Both the position numbers and the translations under genes were made by a program. A DNA stretch of 64,000 bases from Alphaproteobacteria bacterium. Lineage in GTDB: Bacteria; Pseudomonadota; Alphaproteobacteria; Caulobacterales; Caulobacteraceae. Shown in pieces: positions 1-8,055 of this stretch. Below the pieces are notes generated by a model. That model made no database searches and had not been told where the DNA came from. It saw nothing but the letters and a program-made list of their open reading frames with translations. The stretch's first letter is position 1; each line of letters opens with the position of its first letter. Location of the stretch: positions 62,001-126,000 of the forward strand of contig JAHJOK010000016.1 in NCBI GenBank assembly GCA_018820205.1, written 5' to 3'.

Positions 1-504
1 GCCCCAGACCTGATGGCAGATCGGCGCATAGACGATCAGGTGCCACAGGCCGAAGAACAGCAGGCTGGCCGAGAATTTCATCCGCTCGGCGAAGGCCCCG
101 GCGATCAGGGCGGGGGTGATGATGGCGAAGGTCAGCTGATAGGCGACCCACAGATACTCGGGCAGGCCGGGCGACAGGCTATGGGCCGTGTCGACGCGAA
201 CGCCGTCGAGGAACGCCGCCTGAAGCCCGCCGATAAAGCCGTTGGTCGCCGGACCGGATGCGCCGAACGACAGGCTGTAGCCGATCAGGAACCACAGCAC
301 CGTCACCACCATCAGGGCGCCCGTGGAATGGGCGATGGTGGCGATGATGTTCTTCTTCCGGACCATGCCGCCGTAGAACAGGGCCAGTCCTGGCAGGGTC
401 ATCATCAGGACCAGGGCCGTCGAGGTCAGGATCCACGCCGTCGCCGCCCCGTCGATCGCCAGCGGCGCCTGGTGGGCCAGCAGGGCGGGGGCGGCGAGCG
501 TCAC
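1..504 (-). CDS. amt: Ammonium transporter Amt, N-terminal part (3' end outside window)
   Basis: The 168 visible codons encode the first half of an Amt/MEP ammonium channel of the inner membrane. They include the conserved stretch GLALFYGGMVRKKN, several hydrophobic helices, FAIITPALIAGAFAER, and YAPICHQVWG, which holds the first pore histidine. The start is a GTG whose last bases overlap the gltB stop (GTGA), so it is translationally coupled to gltB. Unlike the second Amt in this window it has no signal peptide and starts almost directly at the periplasmic LLAHQA segment. The protein continues past the left edge, so completeness and a possible glnK partner cannot be judged. Identity is certain from family motifs; a role in feeding ammonium to GOGAT is inferred from the operon. 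Confidence 0.93.
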   Translation of the reverse strand, partial: MTLAAPALLAHQAPLAIDGAATAWILTSTALVLMMTLPGLALFYGGMVRKKNIIATIAHSTGALMVVTVLWFLIGYSLSFGASGPATNGFIGGLQAAFLDGVRVDTAHSLSPGLPEYLWVAYQLTFAIITPALIAGAFAERMKFSASLLFFGLWHLIVYAPICHQVWG

Positions 505-3500
505 GCGGGAACGGCCTCTCCGGCGTCGGTCCGGCGTTCCATCGCGGCGACGGGCAGGGGGACGATGCGGACGAACCGCTTCAGACTGTCGGACCATGAC
601 CCCAGCAGGCGGCGCGCCAGGGGCGATCCGGTCGAGGTCGCATGGGCCTGGACCAGGCCCTTCAGCCGCTCGCCGGCCGCCTCGGTCAGGGGGCAGAAGG
701 CGGCGAGGTCGCCGTTCAGGGCCAGGCCGGTGCGGCCGCCCTCGTCCAGAACGAACAGCTCGCCGCCGGACATGCCCGCCGCCAGGTTCCAGCCCACCGG
801 GCCCAGAACCACGACGCAGCCGCCGGTCATATATTCGCAGCCGTGGGCCCCCAGGCCCTCGACCACCGCCTGGGCGCCCGAGTTCCTGACCGCGAACCGC
901 TCGCCCGCCGACCCGGCGACGAACAGGCGGCCGGAGGTGGCGCCGTACAGGGTGGTGTTGCCGATGGCGGGCTGGTTTTCATGCCAGTCGACGGGTTTGA
1001 CCACGATCTCGGCGCCGGACAGACCCTTGCCGACATAGTCGTTGGCCTCGCCGGTCAGCTCCAGCTTCAGCCCCTTGGCCCCGAAGGCGCCGAACGACTG
1101 CCCCGCCGAACCGTGCAGCCGCAGTGTCAGGACGCCGGCCGGACCGGTCGGGCCCCAGCGCCGCACGATGGCCGAGGACACGCCCGCGCCGATGGTGCGC
1201 ATGACGTTGGAGATCGGATAGGTCAGCTCCGACGTCTGACCCCGGTCCAGGAAGGCCCAGGCGTCGTTGAGCACGCGGGCGTCCAGCGTCTCGGGCACCT
1301 CGGCGCGGCCCTTTTCGGCCCAGGATTTCTTCTCGGCCGCCTCGACGCGGACCAGCAGCGGATTGAGGTCGAGGTCGTCCAGATGGGCGCCGCCGCGACG
1401 GACCTGGCGCAGCAGGTCGGTCTTGCCGACGACCTCGTCCAGCGATCGGGCGCCGAGGGCGGCCAGGATTTCGCGGACCTCCTCGGCGATGAAGCTGAAC
1501 AGGTTGACCACCTTGTCCGCCGTGCCGGTGAATTTCTCGCGCAGGCGCGGGTCTTGGGAACAGACGCCGACCGGGCAGGTGTTGGAATGGCACTGGCGCA
1601 CCATCAGACAGCCCATGGCGATCAGTGAGGCCGTGCCGATGTTGAACTCTTCGGCCCCCAGGATGGCGGCGACGACGATGTCGCGGCCGGTCCGCATGCC
1701 GCCGTCGGCGCGGACGACGACGTGGCTGCGCAGGTTGTTCAGGCTGAGCACCTGATGGGTCTCCGCCAGGCCGATCTCCCACGGCAGGCCCGCGTGTTTG
1801 ATCGACGACTGGGGCGAGGCGCCGGTGCCGCCGTTGTGGCCGGCGATCAGGATGCAGTCGGCCTTGGCCTTGGCGACGCCCGACGCGATGGCGCCGATGC
1901 CGGAGGCGGAAACCAGTTTCACCGTCACGCGGCAGTCGGGATTGATCGACTTCAGGTCGTAGATCAGCTGGGCCAGGTCTTCGATCGAATAGATGTCGTG
2001 GTGCGGCGGCGGGCTGATCAGGGTCGTGCCGATGGTCGAATGCCGCATCCGGGCGATGAATTCGGTGACCTTGAAACCGGGCAGCTGGCCGCCCTCGCCG
2101 GGCTTGGCGCCCTGGGCCACCTTGATCTCGATCTCGCGGCACTGGTTCAGATATTCGGCGGTGACGCCGAACCGGCCCGACGCGATCTGCTTGACCGCCG
2201 AGTTCATGTTGTCGCCGTCCGGACGCGTCGCATAGCGTTCGGGATCCTCGCCGCCCTCGCCCGAGACCGAGCGGGCGCCGATGCGGTTCATGGCGACGTT
2301 GAGGACGCCGTGCGCCTCGGGGCTGAGGGCGCCCAGGGACATGCCGGGGGTCAGGAAGCGCTTGCGGATATCCGAAACGCTCTCGACCTCGGACACCGGG
2401 ACGGGCTTGAGGCCTTCGCGCCAGTCCAGCAGGTCGCGCGGGGCGTTGTCGGGCTGTTCGCGGACGGCGTCGGTGTATTGCTTGAACCGCTTGTAGTCGC
2501 CGCGATTGCAGGCGTCCTGAAGCAGATGGATCGTCTTGGCGTCATGGGCGTGGGCCTCCTGGCCCGCGCGGATGCGGAAGAAGCCGCCGACGGCGGGCGA
2601 GGGCGCGGCCTCGGTCCAGGCGGCCGTGTGACGCTGGATCGCCGCCCGCTCCAGCCCGGCCAGACCGATGCCGGAGATGCGCGACGGGGCGCCGGGGAAG
2701 AACTCGGCCGTGACCGCGCGCGACAGGCCCAGCACCTCGAACTCGCAGCCGCCGCGATAGGCCGAGATGACGCTGATGCCCTTGCGGGCCAGCGTCTTCA
2801 TCAGCCCGGCTTCCAGACCCGCCTTGTAGTTCAGACAGGCCTCGCGCAGCGTCAGGCCCGGATAGGCGCCGCGATCCAGCCGCTCCTGGAACAGCTCCTG
2901 GGCCAGCCAGGGGTTCACGGCCGTGGCGCCGACGCCGACCAGGACGGCGAACCCGTGCGGGTCCAGCACCTCCGACGAGCGGACGATGATGGACACGAAG
3001 CTGCGCAGGCCCGCGTCGGTCAGGCGGCCGTGGGCGGCGGCGGTGGCTAGGATCATGGGAACCGACAGACGGGTGTCGGAGGCGGTCTCGTCGGTCAGGA
3101 CGATCAGGCCGGAGCCGTCGCGCGCGGCGGCCTCGACCTCGGTCTGAATGCGGTCCAGCGCGGCCCGGAGGCCGGCGCCGGGACGGTCTTCGGAGCGCGG
3201 ACCTCCAGGTCCGCTCTTGTCGCCGGAAGGGCGGACCTGGAGGTCCGCGCTCGCTTTGGGCAGCGGGTAGGAACAGTCGATCACGGCGGTCGATCCGGCG
3301 CCGACGACGTCCAGCATCCGCTCGTACATGCCGGTGGTCAGGACCGGACTGTCCAGCACGAAGACGTTCGTCTGGGCCTCTTCCTCGGCCAGAATATTGC
3401 CCAGGTTCTTGAACCGGGTCTTCAGGCTCATGGCGCCCGCTTCACGCAGGGGATCGATGGGCGGGTTGGTGACCTGGCTGAAATTCTGGCGGAAATAGTG

Positions 3501-5078
3501 GGCCAGCGGGCGGGGCAGGGCGGACAGGACCGCAGGCGGGGTATCGTCGCCCATCGACCCCAGGGCTTCCTTGCCGTCCCGGATCATCGGATCCAGCAGC
3601 ATGTCGAGGTCTTCGCGGCTGAAGCCGGCCGCGATCTGGCGGCGCGTCAGGGCCTCGCCGGTCGAGGCGCGCGGTTCGGGTCCGGGGCCGATGACCGGCT
3701 CCAGATCGACCATGTTCTCCAGCCATTCCGTGTACGGATGGTCGGCGGCGAGACCGTCGATGGCCTGGGTCTCGTCCAGCAGCCGTCCGGTCTGCAGGTC
3801 GGCGACGATCATCCGGCCGGGCCCGATCGGCAGGCGGCGCTTGATGCGGCTTTCGGGCAGTCCGGCCAGACCCGCCTCCGAGCCCGCCAGCAGCAGGCCG
3901 TCGACGGTTTCCATCGCGCGCAGAGGCCTGAGACCGTTGCGATCCTTGCCGCAGACGATCCAGCGGCCGTCGGTGGCGCAGATGGCGGCGGGGCCGTCCC
4001 ATGGCTCCATCACGGCGTTGCAGTAGGCGTAGAGGGCGCGGTGTTCGGGCTTCATCAGCCCCTCGTCCTTGGCCCAGGCCTCGGGGATCAACAGGGCCTT
4101 GGCCATCGGCGCGGGACGACCGGCACGGACCAGAACCTCGAACACATTATCCAGAGAGGCGCTGTCGGAGCCGCCCGGCTGGACCACCGGCTTCACGTCG
4201 GCGTCGTGTTCGCCGAACGCCTGGGCCGTCATGCGGATCTCATGGCTCCGCATCCAGTTCAGGTTGCCCTTCAGCGTGTTGATCTCGCCGTTGTGGGCCA
4301 GCATCCGGAACGGCTGGGCCAGCCGCCATTCGGGGAAGGTGTTGGTCGAATAGCGCTGGTGGAAGATGGCGTAGGCCGCCTCGAACCGGGCGTCGAGCAG
4401 GTCGGGGTACAGCCGGTCCAGCAGTTCGGCGCGCACCATCCCCTTGTAGATCAGCGACCGCGACGACAGCGAACAGACGTAGAAGCCCGGCACGCTTTCG
4501 GCCGCGACGGCGCTCTCGATCCGACGGCGGACCAGATAGAGTTCGCGCTCCAGCGCCTCGCCGTCGTCGGCGCCCGCCAGATCGGCGGGAACGGCCAGCA
4601 TGATCTGTTCGATCTCGGGCCGGGTGGCGTCGGCCTTGGAGCCGACGACGCTGAGGTCGATCGGCGTCTGGCGCCAGCCGTAGATGTAGAAGCCGGCGCG
4701 CAGCACCTCGGTCTCGACGATGGCGCGGGCGCGATCCTGGGCCCCCAGATCGGTGCGGGGCAGGAAGATCTGGCCGATGGCGATCGGGCCGGGACGCAGG
4801 GTCTGGCCGATGATCCGCACCTGTTCGGCGAAGAACCCCTGGGGCGCCTCGACCATCAGGCCGGCGCCGTCGCCGGACAGGCCGTCGGGATCGACCGCGC
4901 CCCGGTGGGCGACGTTCTTCAGCGACTTGATGGCCAGTTCGACGACCTCGCGGCGCGGCTTGCCGTCGATGGCGGCGACCAGACCGACCCCGCAGGCGTC
5001 CTTTTCCGAGGACGGTTCATAGGCGCCGGCGTCGATCAGGCGTTGGCGGTCTTGTTCGTATTTGGCGAGCCAGGTCAT
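501..5078 (-). CDS. gltB: Glutamate synthase (NADPH) large subunit
   Basis: The 1525-aa GOGAT alpha subunit transfers the amide nitrogen of glutamine to 2-oxoglutarate. A short propeptide precedes the catalytic N-terminal cysteine (Cys29 in ACGVGLVAA) of the class II glutamine amidotransferase domain. The central domain and FMN-binding barrel follow, then the C-X5-C-X4-C 3Fe-4S cluster motif (CLMVRQCHSNTC) and a C-terminal beta-helix domain (GSAGQSFGAFGAKG). The ATG overlaps the gltD stop as ATGA. The open frame continues upstream, but that extension lies over gltD and is not coding. Residues about 609-629 are encoded by a palindromic repeat inserted in frame between conserved segments, giving a low-complexity Pro/Gly/Ser-rich linker that family members normally lack. 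Length and motifs are otherwise normal. Confidence 0.97.
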   Translation of the reverse strand: MTWLAKYEQDRQRLIDAGAYEPSSEKDACGVGLVAAIDGKPRREVVELAIKSLKNVAHRGAVDPDGLSGDGAGLMVEAPQGFFAEQVRIIGQTLRPGPIAIGQIFLPRTDLGAQDRARAIVETEVLRAGFYIYGWRQTPIDLSVVGSKADATRPEIEQIMLAVPADLAGADDGEALERELYLVRRRIESAVAAESVPGFYVCSLSSRSLIYKGMVRAELLDRLYPDLLDARFEAAYAIFHQRYSTNTFPEWRLAQPFRMLAHNGEINTLKGNLNWMRSHEIRMTAQAFGEHDADVKPVVQPGGSDSASLDNVFEVLVRAGRPAPMAKALLIPEAWAKDEGLMKPEHRALYAYCNAVMEPWDGPAAICATDGRWIVCGKDRNGLRPLRAMETVDGLLLAGSEAGLAGLPESRIKRRLPIGPGRMIVADLQTGRLLDETQAIDGLAADHPYTEWLENMVDLEPVIGPGPEPRASTGEALTRRQIAAGFSREDLDMLLDPMIRDGKEALGSMGDDTPPAVLSALPRPLAHYFRQNFSQVTNPPIDPLREAGAMSLKTRFKNLGNILAEEEAQTNVFVLDSPVLTTGMYERMLDVVGAGSTAVIDCSYPLPKASADLQVRPSGDKSGPGGPRSEDRPGAGLRAALDRIQTEVEAAARDGSGLIVLTDETASDTRLSVPMILATAAAHGRLTDAGLRSFVSIIVRSSEVLDPHGFAVLVGVGATAVNPWLAQELFQERLDRGAYPGLTLREACLNYKAGLEAGLMKTLARKGISVISAYRGGCEFEVLGLSRAVTAEFFPGAPSRISGIGLAGLERAAIQRHTAAWTEAAPSPAVGGFFRIRAGQEAHAHDAKTIHLLQDACNRGDYKRFKQYTDAVREQPDNAPRDLLDWREGLKPVPVSEVESVSDIRKRFLTPGMSLGALSPEAHGVLNVAMNRIGARSVSGEGGEDPERYATRPDGDNMNSAVKQIASGRFGVTAEYLNQCREIEIKVAQGAKPGEGGQLPGFKVTEFIARMRHSTIGTTLISPPPHHDIYSIEDLAQLIYDLKSINPDCRVTVKLVSASGIGAIASGVAKAKADCILIAGHNGGTGASPQSSIKHAGLPWEIGLAETHQVLSLNNLRSHVVVRADGGMRTGRDIVVAAILGAEEFNIGTASLIAMGCLMVRQCHSNTCPVGVCSQDPRLREKFTGTADKVVNLFSFIAEEVREILAALGARSLDEVVGKTDLLRQVRRGGAHLDDLDLNPLLVRVEAAEKKSWAEKGRAEVPETLDARVLNDAWAFLDRGQTSELTYPISNVMRTIGAGVSSAIVRRWGPTGPAGVLTLRLHGSAGQSFGAFGAKGLKLELTGEANDYVGKGLSGAEIVVKPVDWHENQPAIGNTTLYGATSGRLFVAGSAGERFAVRNSGAQAVVEGLGAHGCEYMTGGCVVVLGPVGWNLAAGMSGGELFVLDEGGRTGLALNGDLAAFCPLTEAAGERLKGLVQAHATSTGSPLARRLLGSWSDSLKRFVRIVPLPVAAMERRTDAGEAVPA
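3193..3252. repeat. Palindromic repeat element inside gltB
   Basis: Two 22-base arms (3193-3214 and 3231-3252) are perfect reverse complements around a 16-base spacer, and three more base pairs form inside the spacer. Each arm holds a smaller palindrome of the type GGACCT-CC-AGGTCC. The element keeps the gltB frame open and is translated on the minus strand as about 20 extra residues. It resembles in principle the protein-coding palindromic elements known from Rickettsia, but the sequence family is not one I can name. Confidence 0.9.
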
Positions 5079-6505
5079 GCGGCGACTTCTTGGGTACGGG
5101 TCTTCAGGTAGCGGTCGATCTCGGCGGCGGCGTCCTGACCGTCGCGGACGGCCCAGACGACGAGGGAGGCCCCGCGCACGGCGTCGCCCGCGGCGTAGAC
5201 GCCGGGCAGGCTGGTAGCGAAACCAGAACGCGCCACGGCCACCGTGTCCCACTCGGTCAGGCTGAGGTCGTCGTGGTGGGCGGCGAACGCCTCGGGCAGG
5301 AAACCCAGCGCCTCGATCACCAGATCGGCCTTGAGGTCGAAATCGGCGCCCGGCACGGGGACGATGTCGCGGCGCTTGCCGAACTCGGGTTCCGACAGGG
5401 CCATCCGGGCCGCGCGGACGGCCGAGACGGCGCCCGATTTGGACATCAGGGCCTTGGGCGCGCCCAGCCATTCGAAGCGGATGCCTTCTTCCTCGGCATT
5501 GGCGACCTCTCGCGCAGAGCCCGGCATGTTGTCGCGGTCGCGGCGGTACAGGCAGGTGACGCTTGCGGCCCCCTGACGGACGGCGGTGCGGACGCAGTCC
5601 ATCGCCGTGTCGCCGCCGCCGATGACGACGACGTCGCGGCCCTTTGCGTGATGCCAGCTGTCGTTGTCGGCCTCGCCCAGGTCGCGTCGGTTCTGGTGGA
5701 TCAGGAAGTCCAGCGCCGGGATGGTGTCGCCGGGACCGGCGCCGGGAACCTGAAGCGCGCGCGCCTGATAGACGCCCATGGCCAGCAGCACCGCGTCGTG
5801 CCGCTCGCGCAGTTCGGCCAGGGTGACGTCCGTCCCGACATTGCAATTGGAGACGAACGTGACGCCGCCCTCGATCAGGCGGTCGACGCGCCGCTGGACG
5901 ATCCGCTTCTCCAGCTTGAAGCCGGGAATGCCGTAGATCAGAAGGCCGCCGGGACGGTCGTGGCGGTCGTAGACGGTGACCTGATAGCCCGCTTCGCGCA
6001 GGCGGTCGGCGGCGGCCATGCCGGCGGGACCGGCCCCGACGATGCCGACGGTTTCGGGGCGTTCATGCAGGGGGCGGATCGGCTCGACCCAGCCGTTGTC
6101 GAAGGCGGTGTCGCCGATGAAGGCCTCGACCGAGCCGATGGTGACGGCTTCCCAGCCGGACTGGTTCAATGTGCACGAGCCCTCGCACAGCCGGTCCTGG
6201 GGACAGATGCGGCCGCAGATCTCGGGCATGGTCGAGGTGGCCGAGGCGATGCGCCAGGCCTCGCGCATCTCGTTCTCGGCCGACAGACCCAGCCAGTCGG
6301 GGATGTTGTTCTGGAGCGGACAGGCGGTCTGGCAGAAGGGCACGCCGCAATCGGTGCAGCGCCCGGCCTGGGTCTCGATATTGGGCAGGGTCGGCGGCAC
6401 GATGATCTCGCCGAAATCCTGAACGCGCGTGGTCGCATCCGCCTTGGGCAGACGGCGTGGTTGAACGACGAACCCGGAGGGTCCGGTAGGGCCTTTCTGT
6501 TGCAT
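5075..6505 (-). CDS. gltD: Glutamate synthase (NADPH) small subunit
   Basis: This 476-aa GOGAT beta subunit passes electrons from NADPH through FAD and iron-sulfur centres to GltB. The N-terminus has two four-cysteine groups for 4Fe-4S clusters: Cys50, 53, 58 and 62 (CTDCGVPFCQTAC) and Cys97, 101, 107 and 111 (CGRICPQDRLCEGSC). An FAD-binding GAGPAG motif follows near residue 155, and then an NADPH-binding motif (VVVIGGGDTAMDC). It is the first gene of the gltD-gltB-amt operon, and its stop overlaps the gltB start by ATGA. Gene order is gltD first, the reverse of the enterobacterial gltBD order. Promoter signals in the roughly 100 bp upstream are not obvious. Confidence 0.97.
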   Translation of the reverse strand: MQQKGPTGPSGFVVQPRRLPKADATTRVQDFGEIIVPPTLPNIETQAGRCTDCGVPFCQTACPLQNNIPDWLGLSAENEMREAWRIASATSTMPEICGRICPQDRLCEGSCTLNQSGWEAVTIGSVEAFIGDTAFDNGWVEPIRPLHERPETVGIVGAGPAGMAAADRLREAGYQVTVYDRHDRPGGLLIYGIPGFKLEKRIVQRRVDRLIEGGVTFVSNCNVGTDVTLAELRERHDAVLLAMGVYQARALQVPGAGPGDTIPALDFLIHQNRRDLGEADNDSWHHAKGRDVVVIGGGDTAMDCVRTAVRQGAASVTCLYRRDRDNMPGSAREVANAEEEGIRFEWLGAPKALMSKSGAVSAVRAARMALSEPEFGKRRDIVPVPGADFDLKADLVIEALGFLPEAFAAHHDDLSLTEWDTVAVARSGFATSLPGVYAAGDAVRGASLVVWAVRDGQDAAAEIDRYLKTRTQEVAA

Positions 6506-6540
6506 GGCGACAGATAAAGCGAAATCGAGCGCTTAGCGCA

Positions 6541-6561
6541 AATGATTTCCCCGTCTGGGGA
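6541..6561 (-). terminator. Weak candidate terminator after the efflux operon
   Basis: A short hairpin (TCCCC, 4-base loop, GGGGA) lies between the outer-membrane factor stop and the gltD promoter region. On the minus strand it is followed by AATCATTT rather than a clean T tract. The position fits the end of the RND operon, but the stem has only 5 bp. Confidence 0.3.
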
Positions 6562-6603
6562 GTGGATCATCCTTCGCAAGCACGAAACGTGCGCGAAATG
6601 GCT

Positions 6604-8055
6604 CTAGGCGGATTGATCCCATCCACCGGCCAGCGCCTTGAACAGGGAGATCTGATAGGTGGTCACCAGGGCTTCGGACTGAGCCAGGGTCGCGTCGGCG
6701 GTCGCTTCGGTGCGGTCGGCGTCGAGCACCGTCAGGAAGCTGTCGGCCCCGGCGTCGAACCGCAGGCGGGCCAGCCGGGCGGCCTCGGCGGCCTGATCGC
6801 GCGCCTCGGTCAAGGCCGCGCGGCGGTCCAGTTCGTTGGCGTAGTTGGTCAGGGCCGTCTCGGTCTCCTGCAGGGCCGTCAGCACCGTCTGGTCGAAATT
6901 GGCCAGGGCCGCATCGGTGCGGGCGCCGGCGGCCTCGATCCTGGCGCGGGCGACCAGGATGTTGGGGAAGCTCCAGCTGATCAGCGGCCCGACCGAGAAG
7001 TTGAACGATGCGTCGTCGCCCAGATCGCCGGCGTCGGCCGCCGTCGTGCCGATCGCCCCGCCCAGCGAGATGGTCGGATACAGGGCCGCCGTGGCCACGT
7101 TGACGCGGGCGGCGGCGGCGGCCAGGGCGCGCTCGGCTTGACGCACGTCGGGGCGGCGGGCCAGCAATGCGGCGCCGTCGCCGATCGGGATCGGCTGGCT
7201 CAGCTGAGGCGGCCGGACGCAGGCGCGGGCGGCGGCGCTGGCTTGCGCCGGCGTCACGCCGGTCAGGGTGGCCAGACGATACAGGGCCCCGTCCCGCTGG
7301 GCGCGCAGGGTCGGCAGGGTGGCGGCGATCGTGGCCAGCTGGGACCGGGCGCGGGCGGTGTCGAGGCCGGTCCCGGCGCCGCCCTCCAGCAGACGCTGGG
7401 TCAGGTCGACGGTCGAGGACTGAAGATCGATCGAACGCTCGGCCACGGCGATCTGGGCATTGCCCGAACAGGCGTCGGCATAGGCGCGGGCCGTTTCTGC
7501 GGCGACGCTGACGCGGATCACGTCCAGGGCGGCGGCCTGGGCGTCCGCATCGGCGCGGGCGGCGCGGATAGTCGAGCCGACGCGGCCGAACAGGTCGATC
7601 TCGTAGGCCACGTCCAGGCCGACGTCATAGACCTCGGTCTCGTCCAGCGGCTCGCCCGTCGTCGGCAGGCCGGGGATGGTCGCGGCGTTGGCCGACTGGC
7701 GCCCATAGGAATAGGCGGCGTTGGCGTTGGTCGTGGGCAGGCGGCCGGCGCGGGCTTCCGACAGGCTGGCGCGAACGGCGCGCAGGTTGGCGACGGCGGC
7801 CTCCAGCTGGTTGTTCCGGGCGAAGGCCTGTTCGATCAGACCGTCCAGCGTCGGGTCGGCGTAGAGCCGCCACCAGTCGCTGCGGGCCTCGGCGGTCGAG
7901 ACCGCGTCGTTGTTCAGACCCAGGGGCGCGCTTACGAAGGCGCCCGACGCCGAGGGGGGGAGAGAGGCGTCGGGCGCCCTCGGCCCGACCGCGCACGCCG
8001 CCAACAGGGCGGAGGCCGCGCAGGCGGTCAGGAGGGGGGGAAGTCGGAACGTCAT
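6604..8055 (-). CDS. Efflux outer-membrane factor lipoprotein (OprM/NodT family)
   Basis: This 483-aa TolC-like outer-membrane channel is the exit duct of a tripartite RND pump. The N-terminus is a lipoprotein signal peptide with lipobox LLAAC (cysteine near residue 21). The body is the two-fold repeated OEP domain rich in Ala/Arg helices; the segment DWWRLYADPTLDGLIEQA is typical of the family. The ATG overlaps the stop of the pump gene as ATGA, so it is translated as the last gene of the adaptor-pump-channel operon. A longer open frame upstream lies over the pump gene and is rejected. Drug specificity cannot be read from the sequence. Confidence 0.95.
   Translation of the reverse strand: MTFRLPPLLTACAASALLAACAVGPRAPDASLPPSASGAFVSAPLGLNNDAVSTAEARSDWWRLYADPTLDGLIEQAFARNNQLEAAVANLRAVRASLSEARAGRLPTTNANAAYSYGRQSANAATIPGLPTTGEPLDETEVYDVGLDVAYEIDLFGRVGSTIRAARADADAQAAALDVIRVSVAAETARAYADACSGNAQIAVAERSIDLQSSTVDLTQRLLEGGAGTGLDTARARSQLATIAATLPTLRAQRDGALYRLATLTGVTPAQASAAARACVRPPQLSQPIPIGDGAALLARRPDVRQAERALAAAAARVNVATAALYPTISLGGAIGTTAADAGDLGDDASFNFSVGPLISWSFPNILVARARIEAAGARTDAALANFDQTVLTALQETETALTNYANELDRRAALTEARDQAAEAARLARLRFDAGADSFLTVLDADRTEATADATLAQSEALVTTYQISLFKALAGGWDQSA

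Noticed and set aside
5079-5846. Upstream extension of the gltB open frame to give a 1781-aa protein
   Set aside because: The extra 256 residues are Arg/Gly-rich and lie fully over gltD. The ATG overlapping the gltD stop gives the normal GOGAT propeptide and catalytic Cys29.
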